The notes under the pieces are model-generated. The model was given only the letters and a program-made list of their open reading frames with translations. It had not been told where the DNA came from and did no database searches. A stretch of 64,000 nucleotides of DNA from NCBI RefSeq assembly GCF_000163895.2, contig NC_016630.1:1426001-1490000 (forward strand), read 5' to 3'. This DNA comes from Filifactor alocis ATCC 35896 (lineage in GTDB: Bacteria > Bacillota > Clostridia > Peptostreptococcales > Filifactoraceae). Positions 7,882 through 15,857 of the stretch are shown here, piece by piece; the first letter of the stretch is position 1; the number at the start of each line of letters is the position of its first letter. The translations under genes were made by a program, and so were the position numbers.

Positions 7882-8426
7882 AACCCTCTTAAGTCTTATC
7901 TTTTGTTCTCTTTGGTCTCATATTTTTTTCTGTTTCGATGACTACGCTATTCCTCTAAAGCAAGTTTATGTTCGTACTAAAGTTTATTGCTCATGCTACT
8001 AAGTAGTATACTTTGGTTTATTTGAACTTTGGAATCATAATGACCTTATATACGATTATCTGTTGAAACGATTGCTACCCATACTTTTCGTGTTTGGAAG
8101 GAATCGGAAGTTTTTATGATTTGTAAACCGAATATTTCTGCCACTCCAATACTTCTACACCCCATACTATGATATGTTTCACTTGCCTTTGTAATAATTT
8201 CAAGCTACTGTTTCTATTTTAATGAGTTCAACACTCTACTCGAATTGTTTCAAATATGCCCAATATGAAAGATAGCATTTCTTTCAAATGAACATTTATG
8301 ACATTTTATACAAAAACATAGTCAAATCCCCATGAGTAATCTATTTCCTATAAATAATACTAACACCTATATTTTTCATAATGACAACGATACCTCATCA
8401 TACATAATCTATTAGATTTTATACGA
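7882..8426. other. Intergenic region upstream of the TasA-like gene
   Basis: No open frame of 60 codons on either strand. It contains the first copy (about 8058-8138) of a diverged 80-bp direct repeat whose second copy lies at about 8706-8787. Confidence 0.4.
8058..8138. repeat. Diverged direct repeat, copy A
   Basis: Shares ATCTGTTGAAACRATT and, about 53-57 bp on, TTTATGATTTGTAAACC-(G/A)AAT-x-xTTCT with copy B at 8706-8787, in the same orientation and at nearly the same internal spacing. The middle part has diverged. Confidence 0.5.
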
Positions 8427-8535
8427 ACACGATTTTAAAGTGTAAGAATCATATATGACTAATAAATAAAGAGAATAAAAATATAATATTTCAAAATTGC
8501 AACATCAAAAAAGCAAATTCTTACTATCATTTTAA
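8427..8535. repeat. Degenerate intergenic repeat, copy 2
   Basis: Starts CACGATTTTAAAGTGTAAG and ends AAAAAAGCAAATTCTTACTA followed by TCATTTT. It is alignable with 5287-5380 and 59281-59371 but is the most divergent of the three. Confidence 0.4.
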
Positions 8536-8574
8536 GTGATTTGTATTAGTATCAACCGAATAACAAGTATACTA

Positions 8575-8610
8575 TACTAAAAAACATAGCAGCCTTTGAC
8601 TGCTATGTTA
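8575..8610 (-). terminator. Terminator of the SipW operon
   Basis: Perfect 10-bp stem AACATAGCAG (8583-8592) with CTGCTATGTT (8600-8609). On the minus strand TTTTTT follows directly. It lies about 290 bp after the DUF5305 gene, with no gene between. Confidence 0.75.
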
Positions 8611-8705
8611 AAAATTCGGTAATTCAAGAATACTATTATTATAATACCTTATCTATTGTAATTTTTTATTTTTGTAAATTATTTACTTTTGTATAGTCTG
8701 TCGTC

Positions 8706-8787
8706 ATCTGTTGAAACAATTTACATCAATGACTTCTCTTTATAGAATATACAGTACAAAAGTATTTATGATTTGTAAACCAAATGC
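8706..8787. repeat. Diverged direct repeat, copy B
   Basis: Second copy of the repeat described at 8058-8138; it lies in the 3' untranslated part of the SipW operon. Confidence 0.5.
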
Positions 8788-8898
8788 TTCTACATCCCAA
8801 ACATCTCTTCTCTTAAACCGGATAATTGCATTATGGATGAATCAAGCGTTGGGTTATCCTTCCGAATTCAAAGTTATTCCCATTAAATAAGAATTCTT

Positions 8899-10059
8899 TT
8901 AGAAACTGCTGTCGTCCTGATTGAATTTCAGTATATAGACATGCTCTTTGGCTAATACATAAAAAATTCCATTTTTAGGAAGACCGTCTTCTCCCAAACA
9001 ATAGAGCACAGGCTCTCTTACTTCTTCAGCAAGTTCTACCATGCTTCGCATATTTTTCAGAAATAAAACACTTCTATCCCTTGTTTCAGGCAATTCTTCT
9101 AAGCAAACCATTCGACTTCCGTATTTTTTCATAACCTTCAATAAGTTTACTTCCCAAATTTCATCTTCCCTCAAATCTCTGGTAAAAATTGCTCTTATTA
9201 CTAAAATTGCAAGTCCTACCAAAGCAAGAATCAAAAACAGGATGTATTCCGATAAGGAAGGTACCACATCCACTGTAGACTTCTCGGTAATCTCTCCGTT
9301 TTCCGCCACAGGTTCCGATTTTTTAATCTCATAGAAATTTTCCCCTTCTATGGGAATCGGACATTTATAAGAAATCTTTTTTTCCTGCCCTGCTATCAGA
9401 AATGTCCCATCCATCAAAACACACAAATCTCTCGAGGTTCTTCCCCCAAGAATAGCCTCTGCTTCTTCTGCAAATTTCATATGAGCAGAAGGAGTAATTT
9501 GAACAGTTTCTTCAAGTGACATGTGATTTGTTGTGCTTTCTTCCACTTTTCCTTTTTTCAAAGGATAACGTCTTTCATAAATCGTTTTCTTCTCTTCCGA
9601 ACGTGTCTGGTAACCCTCCAACAACACACTAATCTCATATTCTCCGGATACTTTCTGCTCTTTTGTAAGAACTCCTTCGACATTCAGGTTGATTTCCACA
9701 AAATCTGTTAATCGTTCCGGATATAAAAGTCCTTCTTCCATCCACTCATTTGAAAGCAAGGAGTTAGGTTTTAGGTGAACCCGATAAGTAGAATCTGCAG
9801 TTAGTTTGTAGGTTGCTATATTTACTTCCTGCTCCTCTGACTTGGGAAGTGCAAACAGAATCAGACCAATACCTCCGATAATAAGAAACAATACGCCTAT
9901 CAGAAGCAACACCCGTCTTTTTTTCTTTTGGATTCTGAACTTCATTTTTCCTTTCCGTTCATAATCAAAATCGTCATCAGTTTCATTTTCATTATTTTCT
10001 TTCAAAATATCAATATCTTCAGCTTGTAAGTTCTCACTTCCCATTATTTCATTCTTCAT
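8899..10059 (-). CDS. DUF5305-type membrane protein of the SipW operon
   Basis: 386 residues from the ATG at 10059, which has GGAAGGGG 9 bases upstream. A GTG at 10092 is possible but has no Shine-Dalgarno. An acidic cytoplasmic head (about 1-40) and a basic stretch (RIQKKKRR) are followed by one membrane helix (VLLLIGVLFLIIGGIGLILF), an extracytoplasmic beta-rich domain of about 190 residues, a second helix (EYILFLILALVGLAILVI) and a cytoplasmic C-terminal domain of about 110 residues. Topology and neighbours match DUF5305 proteins that accompany SipW-like peptidases; this is recognition by pattern, not a search. Its start overlaps the end of sipW by 11 bp, so the two are translationally coupled. 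Function unknown; assembly or anchoring of the exported fibres is a reasonable inference. Confidence 0.7.
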   Translation of the reverse strand: MKNEIMGSENLQAEDIDILKENNENETDDDFDYERKGKMKFRIQKKKRRVLLLIGVLFLIIGGIGLILFALPKSEEQEVNIATYKLTADSTYRVHLKPNSLLSNEWMEEGLLYPERLTDFVEINLNVEGVLTKEQKVSGEYEISVLLEGYQTRSEEKKTIYERRYPLKKGKVEESTTNHMSLEETVQITPSAHMKFAEEAEAILGGRTSRDLCVLMDGTFLIAGQEKKISYKCPIPIEGENFYEIKKSEPVAENGEITEKSTVDVVPSLSEYILFLILALVGLAILVIRAIFTRDLREDEIWEVNLLKVMKKYGSRMVCLEELPETRDRSVLFLKNMRSMVELAEEVREPVLYCLGEDGLPKNGIFYVLAKEHVYILKFNQDDSSF

Positions 10060-11290
10060 AGTCAATAACCCCTTCCGGTGCTGTATTTCCACTTTTAACC
10101 CACAGGATAGGTATTCCTACCTTCGGTACTACTTGTACTATAATCCCTTTTACATCATTCGGTAATACAATCTGTTCATCTCTGCTCTTATTATTGTCTC
10201 CCTTAGTAACAAACGACAGATTCCCCGCCTCATCTTTCAAAATTTCTTCAATTCTGTGTGTGATTGTAATTTTTCCACGCTGAAAATTGATAATATCTCC
10301 TTCTTTTAGGGCTTCTATATCTTCTTCTTTCAACATTTTTTGAATCAAAACCACATCTCCGGGATAGATTACAGGCTCCATACTTCCTGTCAGCACGGTA
10401 GACGGATACACATGAAACACACCTACGCTGAACCACGAAAACAAGATCGCTAAGGTTAAAATAGTGACATATCCAAAGTCCCCCTTGGGATCTTCCGGTC
10501 TTTTTTCTGCCCTTTCCATCGCACACCGCTCAGCAATATAACTTCCAAAAAATATTGGGAACATAATTCCAACCGCTCCGGTAGCAATCCAAGGAATCTC
10601 CGGCAAAAACGGAAAACATTTTTCAAACAATTGCAATATACCAAAGTAAAACATGGATGCTCGACTTCCACCATAAAATACAAGTACTGACATTAAATAG
10701 TTTCTTGCAAACACCGCTAAAACATCACATAAAAGATATGTCACTATCCCCTCTGCACCATCAAGTTTGTCTATCTTGCCTAAGTTAATTTCCGTCAATG
10801 CCATCAACAAGGTAAATGTGACTATGGCGAACCTCCTGTATTTCACTGTGCGCCAAATTGTTCCGATACCATAAGCTCGTATTTTTTCTCTTGCAACTAA
10901 AGCGGGAATAATAATCATAAGATTCAGCAACAGACCCTTAGGTGATATATCATAAGGGGTAGCTTTCAACTGCTTTAAAATCACTCCGATAATAAAGTTG
11001 ATGGTGATATAAACACTCGCCCCCATAATCGCATAACCGCGAACAGAACTTCTTATTGTCTCCCTTCCGGGTATATGAATACCCGGAACTAAGGTTGACA
11101 TAATAAACAGTATAAATCCCCAATAAAACAAGGATATATAGTACACATTATTCAGTTTTGCTCTCCATACAGGAATCGCTGACACAGCCAATGCTACAAG
11201 AAAGAAAATGAAAAACTTTCTGTAATTCCTGTCATCAGTTATATGAACCACACCTTTTCTATGGTTCGGACACTTCAGGAATCGTATCAT
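10049..11290 (-). CDS. sipW: Signal peptidase I of SipW/ER type with a large polytopic N-terminal domain
   Basis: Removes signal peptides from the SipW-class substrates encoded around it; membrane enzyme. The peptidase part is residues 285-413: catalytic Ser303 in GSMEPVIYPGDVV, then GDIINFQ, His345 in ITITHRIEEI (His instead of the usual bacterial Lys, as in SipW and Sec11), and KGDNNKSRDE (363-372) with the acidic residues. A C-terminal hydrophobic segment follows. Unusually, about 280 residues with seven or so hydrophobic segments precede the peptidase; Bacillus SipW is only about 190 residues in total. The ATG at 11290 has AGGAGG 9 bases upstream and overlaps the previous gene by 32 bp. 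Confidence 0.85.
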   Translation of the reverse strand: MIRFLKCPNHRKGVVHITDDRNYRKFFIFFLVALAVSAIPVWRAKLNNVYYISLFYWGFILFIMSTLVPGIHIPGRETIRSSVRGYAIMGASVYITINFIIGVILKQLKATPYDISPKGLLLNLMIIIPALVAREKIRAYGIGTIWRTVKYRRFAIVTFTLLMALTEINLGKIDKLDGAEGIVTYLLCDVLAVFARNYLMSVLVFYGGSRASMFYFGILQLFEKCFPFLPEIPWIATGAVGIMFPIFFGSYIAERCAMERAEKRPEDPKGDFGYVTILTLAILFSWFSVGVFHVYPSTVLTGSMEPVIYPGDVVLIQKMLKEEDIEALKEGDIINFQRGKITITHRIEEILKDEAGNLSFVTKGDNNKSRDEQIVLPNDVKGIIVQVVPKVGIPILWVKSGNTAPEGVIDYEE

Positions 11291-11612
11291 GATTTATCGC
11301 CTCCTGCTCCATGTCAACTTGTTGTTCCTCTACAACCGGATTCGTCTGAAGGTTCTGAACAGGAGCTGTATCCTTATCAGGGTTCAGCAAGCCATCTCCT
11401 TCTAATACGGGAGTTTGTTGATTAAATTGCTTCTGCTCGGATGAAGCACCTGCCCCGGTTACATCTCCGCTTTTTTCCACTACAATCTGAGTCGGATAGA
11501 CAAACATAGCAGTAAAATCCACATTCAATTTATCGTTCCAATATGCATATACCTTTGTAACAGGCAGCGAAACTAACACTGTTACAACGAAAAAAGCTAT
11601 ACTTCGTTTCAT
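11259..11612 (-). CDS. Small exported protein with SipW-type signal peptide
   Basis: 117 residues. Signal peptide 1-23 (IAFFVVTVLVSLPVTKVYA) is followed by YWNDKLNVDFTAMF, the same post-cleavage motif as the two TasA-like proteins here. The rest is polar, low-complexity sequence rich in Gln, Asn, Pro and Glu without membrane anchor or cysteine. It may be a minor fibre component, an assembly nucleator like TapA, or a plug; none is demonstrable from sequence. AAGGAGG precedes the ATG. It sits between the 258-residue TasA-like gene and sipW, and its 3' end overlaps the sipW start. Confidence 0.7.
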   Translation of the reverse strand: MKRSIAFFVVTVLVSLPVTKVYAYWNDKLNVDFTAMFVYPTQIVVEKSGDVTGAGASSEQKQFNQQTPVLEGDGLLNPDKDTAPVQNLQTNPVVEEQQVDMEQEAINHDTIPEVSEP

Positions 11613-11632
11613 CTTAAATACCTCCTTAATCT

Positions 11633-12409
11633 CTACTCCTCGGTAGGAGACCCCTCAACATTTTTCTGTTCCACATAAAATGGAAGCTTACACATGTATG
11701 AAGCTACAATCCCATCCTGTTGAAACTCAGCTCTTTCTTCTTCTGTCAAGGTGGTCAACTTTTGTAAGTCAGATTGTTTTAACGAAAGTGTCTGTGGTAA
11801 ATTCTGTAAACTTTGAATACTCTCATCTCGAAGCTTCAACAAAATAGTTCCTGTCATTTCACCTTTTTCCGGTTCATTTTCAGAGTTAACCGTATAGTAC
11901 AAGTCAAATTTCAAGTCTTGTTTAAAGTTCTCTTTCAACACATCGGTTGAATACAGTTCCAAACCGGAAAGCACCATTACCTTATCACACTTCATCTCAA
12001 CAAGTTCTCCTTCTTTACGGAAGTCGACCTCTCTTTCCGCAAGCATATTTACCGTACTGTCAGGTGCAAAAGCCAAAGGAAATTCGATTTTTATCAGATG
12101 TCCTCGCATAAGATCAGCTAAAGGCAATCCTGTCTTAAAGGATATCTTCATCTTTTTTCCATCTTCCTCCATGACAAATTCAGCATTCACCTTTGCCTTT
12201 TCTCTATCCCTGACATCTACCAAAGATGCCTGATACTGTTCATTGACATGGTCTCTAAAGAGAATATCCATGTTTCCGGTCGTAATCTTAGCATCTATGT
12301 TCAGACCGGCATTCCAAACTGCATAGGTAGCACCCACTGTTACCATACCTGCCACCATTGCCAAAACAATTATCAGCTTCTTTGCCCTTGTTCTTCTCAC
12401 TTTTCTCAT
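11633..12409 (-). CDS. Second TasA/camelysin-like exported protein
   Basis: 258 residues from the ATG at 12409, chosen because GGGAGG stands 8 bases upstream; a longer frame to 12439 lacks a site. The very basic head (MRKVRRTRAKK) is followed by a hydrophobic core LIIVLAMVAGMVTVGATYA and then VWNAGLNIDAKITTGNMDILF, matching the TTGxxxxxF motif of TasA, CalY and the 329-residue protein at 6791. Length is near that of Bacillus TasA (about 260). The mature domain is charged and beta-prone. Likely a secreted fibre subunit or minor component processed by the neighbouring SipW. First structural gene after the response regulator (71-bp gap). Confidence 0.75.
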   Translation of the reverse strand: MRKVRRTRAKKLIIVLAMVAGMVTVGATYAVWNAGLNIDAKITTGNMDILFRDHVNEQYQASLVDVRDREKAKVNAEFVMEEDGKKMKISFKTGLPLADLMRGHLIKIEFPLAFAPDSTVNMLAEREVDFRKEGELVEMKCDKVMVLSGLELYSTDVLKENFKQDLKFDLYYTVNSENEPEKGEMTGTILLKLRDESIQSLQNLPQTLSLKQSDLQKLTTLTEEERAEFQQDGIVASYMCKLPFYVEQKNVEGSPTEE

Positions 12410-12479
12410 AATTTTGACCTCCCGTTTCTTTATCATCAATAAGAAATTAATTTATTTGTATCAATCAAAATCATCCTGT

Positions 12480-13145
12480 TTAACTGGAGAACTCTCTGAT
12501 TGTCTCTTCTCCGAATTGTATCATCAATTCCAACTTCTCACTGTTTCTGCTTGAAAAAAGTCCGGCTTCCATTCTGTTTTCAAGTCCAAGTTTTCCCAAA
12601 AGGTTTGAAATGTGTTTCTTTACGGTCCCCTCGGAAACAAAAAGCGCTTCTCCTATTTTTGCATTAGAGTATCCTTGGTTTAGGAAAAACAACACCTCCA
12701 ACTCTCTCTTCGTAAGCGTTTCCAACAACTTTTCTTCTTCGCTCAACTGACCCATTTGATCAACTAAATCGGAAGAATAAAATTTTCCTCCCCGCTCTAT
12801 CACTTTGAGACTGTAAACGATATCATCGATAAAAGCATCTTTCAAAAGATAGGCATCTACCCCCAATGCTCTCGCGTGTAAAAAATCACTTTCACTGGAA
12901 GACGATGTAATCATAAGCACCTTCACTTCACTTTTCTTCGAGTGCAACCACTCCAAAAAATCAAAGCCACTCTCCTTCCCTAAGTTGATATCCACAAACA
13001 CCATATCGGGTTTCTTGGTCTCCATAATACTTATCGCCTCTTCCACTGTTCCTGCTTGAACAATATCTTCTTGAGGCTTATACATCTTAATAATTGCTTC
13101 CAACCCTTCTCTTGCAATAGGATGATCATCCAGAACGATTATCAT
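12480..13145 (-). CDS. NarL/LuxR-family response regulator
   Basis: 221 residues. The receiver domain (1-120) has Asp52 in MVFVDINLG as phosphorylation site, the acidic pair D6-D7, T79 and K101 (YLLKDAF). A LuxR-type helix-turn-helix follows at 142-190 (LTKRELEVLFFLNQGYSNAK and SEGTVKKHISNLLGKL). A short C-terminal extension of about 30 residues follows. It lies 14 bp after its kinase and directly before the TasA-like/SipW genes, so it most probably controls them; the dyad at 7824-7849 is a candidate target. The stimulus is unknown. Confidence 0.9.
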   Translation of the reverse strand: MIIVLDDHPIAREGLEAIIKMYKPQEDIVQAGTVEEAISIMETKKPDMVFVDINLGKESGFDFLEWLHSKKSEVKVLMITSSSSESDFLHARALGVDAYLLKDAFIDDIVYSLKVIERGGKFYSSDLVDQMGQLSEEEKLLETLTKRELEVLFFLNQGYSNAKIGEALFVSEGTVKKHISNLLGKLGLENRMEAGLFSSRNSEKLELMIQFGEETIREFSS

Positions 13146-13159
13146 AATATCCTCTCCTC

Positions 13160-14764
13160 TTATCTGGGTAAAACCAATTCGACTGTCATGCCCATTTCTC
13201 TTTGAGTATCGAGTACCAATCTTCCTTTCAAGAGTGCTGCTATATTTTTCATATTCTTTAAACCGTTACCTTCATATAAGCCTTCCTGAGTTTTGATAAA
13301 TCCCTCTCCATTGTCCTCAACTTTGAGAACAATCTGTTTGGGAAATAATTTAAGTATAATCTTAACTACGGTAGCATTTCCATGACGAATTGCATTATTA
13401 ACCGCTTCACACGAAATACGATATATAGCAATTTTCTGAGTCAAAGACATATAGTCTGAATTAGCATCGATATCCATTTCAATTTTCGTATTACATAACG
13501 TCTCCGCTTCTTTCATATATAACTTCATCGTTCCTATGAAAGTATGGCGACTATCTTTAAATCTTCTCCCATATATGCTCTCTCTAAGTTCTGTCATTAC
13601 AAGTTCAATTGAACGTTTCAACATAACAATGTATTCTTTCAATTCATTGTCCCCTTTACTGCTTACCTTATTCTCCATCACCTTAAGGCTACACACAACC
13701 CCAAACAGCTTTTGAATTACCGTATCGTGGATTTCGTTTGCAATACGATTTTGTTCTTCCATTGCAATGAAACGTTCCAGTTGGGTATGGACATCAAGGT
13801 TTGTAAAAATAATATCAATCAGATTCCAATAAAATTCTTCCTTCTCCTGTTTTATATCTTCAGCATGCCTGATAAACAGACCTCTCAATGAAATATCGTC
13901 TCCTATAAATCTCGCTTTGTAGTGACTTCCCTCTACATAGAGATAAAATTCACAATCTACACAATTTTTAATAAAAGTCAGTTTTTCAGCCTTAATTTTT
14001 TTCAATAATTCTTCAACAACTTCTTCTTCAAGACCTATATGCTCTATCTCATGAGGGTAAAACAAATCATCAAGCTTTACCAACATGCAACCGCTTGGTG
14101 CAATTGCTCGTTTCAATAGCTGTAGCAGTTCCCTTATAATATTTTCAGGGTTTGTCATAGCAAAGAGATTAAACGTTTCATAAACTTCCGTGAGCTTCAA
14201 AAATGCAGACTCACTCTTTTCTTTTTCTCCTTTCAGCTTTTCATTCAAAGCAAGCAACTCTGCTTTTTGTTCGTTGATTTGCCTGATGTAGAAACGAAAA
14301 ACATAAAAACCGCCTATTACAACAATGATACCGAGTGCAATATTGAGTTCCTGATAGGTGATTTTTCCTTCACCGGTTCCTGCAACCACGGTAAAAAAGC
14401 ACCATGCCGAAGCCAAAATCGTCACTCCGATGTGTTCTTCCAACGTAATCATAAGCAGAACACAGTTCATCTGATACCATAGATACGGACTGGAGAAGCC
14501 TCCACTTACCATTGTAAAAATCCCGTAAGCAAACACTTCCAATGCAAACATAATCCGAAGCCAAGGTTCTCTGGTTCCTATCTTTTTATAAATCCAAGAA
14601 CTCAGGATACATGATGCAAGCATTCCTATTACAACAAACTTATAACCGGTCTTATCTTCGTAAAAAACTGACATAGCGACATAAACCACTGTCGAAAAAA
14701 ACAACGTCACTATTCTATAAATAATACATATATTTATATACTCGGGCCAATCCTTCTTCGCCAT
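13160..14764 (-). CDS. Membrane sensor histidine kinase (HisKA_3/NarX-DegS class)
   Basis: 534 residues from the ATG at 14764 (GAGGTG upstream); a TTG at 14818 and an ATG at 14803 are less likely. Six or so hydrophobic segments fill residues 10-170, then a coiled coil, then a GAF-like cytoplasmic region of about 160 residues containing a CVDC pair and HYKARFIG. The kinase core follows: RIANEIHDTVIQKLFG with the phosphorylated His of the HisKA_3 family, then an HATPase with N box AVNNAIRHG, G1 box VEDNGEGF and G2 box GNGLKNMKNIA. Partner of the NarL-type regulator encoded next. Probably heads the SipW operon. Confidence 0.9.
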   Translation of the reverse strand: MAKKDWPEYINICIIYRIVTLFFSTVVYVAMSVFYEDKTGYKFVVIGMLASCILSSWIYKKIGTREPWLRIMFALEVFAYGIFTMVSGGFSSPYLWYQMNCVLLMITLEEHIGVTILASAWCFFTVVAGTGEGKITYQELNIALGIIVVIGGFYVFRFYIRQINEQKAELLALNEKLKGEKEKSESAFLKLTEVYETFNLFAMTNPENIIRELLQLLKRAIAPSGCMLVKLDDLFYPHEIEHIGLEEEVVEELLKKIKAEKLTFIKNCVDCEFYLYVEGSHYKARFIGDDISLRGLFIRHAEDIKQEKEEFYWNLIDIIFTNLDVHTQLERFIAMEEQNRIANEIHDTVIQKLFGVVCSLKVMENKVSSKGDNELKEYIVMLKRSIELVMTELRESIYGRRFKDSRHTFIGTMKLYMKEAETLCNTKIEMDIDANSDYMSLTQKIAIYRISCEAVNNAIRHGNATVVKIILKLFPKQIVLKVEDNGEGFIKTQEGLYEGNGLKNMKNIAALLKGRLVLDTQREMGMTVELVLPR

Positions 14765-14890
14765 AGACAACACCTCTTTTTCTTGAATAAACTCTCCCAA
14801 CATTTCCCTTTTTACCAAGTTTTTTCAAATTCCTAATAAAGTTCCTCAACCAAACCTTCCACAGAGACAAAAAAGCGATGTCATCCAAAC

Positions 14891-14918
14891 GATATAAACT
14901 TATTTTGATATCTTACAA
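14891..14918 (-). promoter_or_regulatory. Putative promoter of the two-component/SipW operon
   Basis: Minus strand TTGTAA (14918-14913), 16-bp spacer, TATATC (14896-14891), about 125 bp before the kinase start. Moderate match only. Confidence 0.4.
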
Positions 14919-15731
14919 CACAGTAAAAAGTAAGTTATCTCCAATATACAAGAATTCTCAAAATAGCCGAATTTTTCTGAATTAACTGTTCGCACAAAGT
15001 CACTGTGGTTCAAACAACTCCTATCTATAACCATTGTGCATCACTCCTTTCGTATGTAATGACAAAATCACAAGTATTGCACATTACAGTCTGAATATTC
15101 TAATTTTTATATTGGAAATACAAACCCAACCTCCCCCACTTTTATTTTAATAAAATAAGATTAGTTTGTATATTCCTCAAAAGTGGTACTCCTTCTACCT
15201 ATTAGAGAGTATATGCCGCTAAAACTATCGGTATTAGAAGATTATACTTTATTATCCTATTACATAATCTTTTCAATATTTATGATTTTTATATAAAAAA
15301 ACACACCCATACTCCAAAATCCATCAAAATGTCAATTACCACAATAACATAAGGGGGAATACAAGTGTTTTAATTAATTATATCATAAAATTCTGAAAAC
15401 GAAAATATAAAAATAATAAATATATAAAATCTTCCGATATTTTTAAAAATATGTGAAAAAAACAGAAAATCATACTAATCACTGATTAAATTTATAGTAA
15501 AAATTTGCATTTTTAATTCTTTTATCTTTTATTCTCTATTTCATCTATCTCTACACTTTAAAATAGTGTTTGTACTATTCTCCGTTTAAAATGCTTGGTA
15601 TGGAGAATATACAATTGCTGAAAAATAATTGGGAGAATCATATAGTTCAAAGCATTCAATCTGTCAGTTCTAATAGCTAATAGTATTGATAGTATCATAT
15701 ATACCATTAGCTCGCCCAACTGTTCAAAAAA
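14919..15731. other. Intergenic region between the kinase and the opp terminator
   Basis: About 0.8 kb, more than 70 percent A+T by eye, no credible gene. The segment around 15458-15520 (AAAAAAACAGAAAATCATAC and following) loosely resembles the 3' part of the dispersed intergenic repeat. Confidence 0.35.
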
Positions 15732-15776
15732 TACAAAAAAACCTTAGATTCAAAAGATAATCTTCTGTATCTAAGG
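15732..15776 (-). terminator. Terminator of the opp operon
   Basis: Stem CCTTAGAT (15742-15749) with ATCTAAGG (15769-15776) plus an inner AGAAGAT/ATCTTTT helix. On the minus strand it runs into TTTTTTT. It lies about 80 bp after oppA. Confidence 0.8.
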
Positions 15777-15857
15777 CTTTTGCTTGACTTATTTTTTAAC
15801 TTTCAACTTTTAGTTTGCTAATGATTTGTTTGGCAAATTATCTCAAAATGATTGTTC

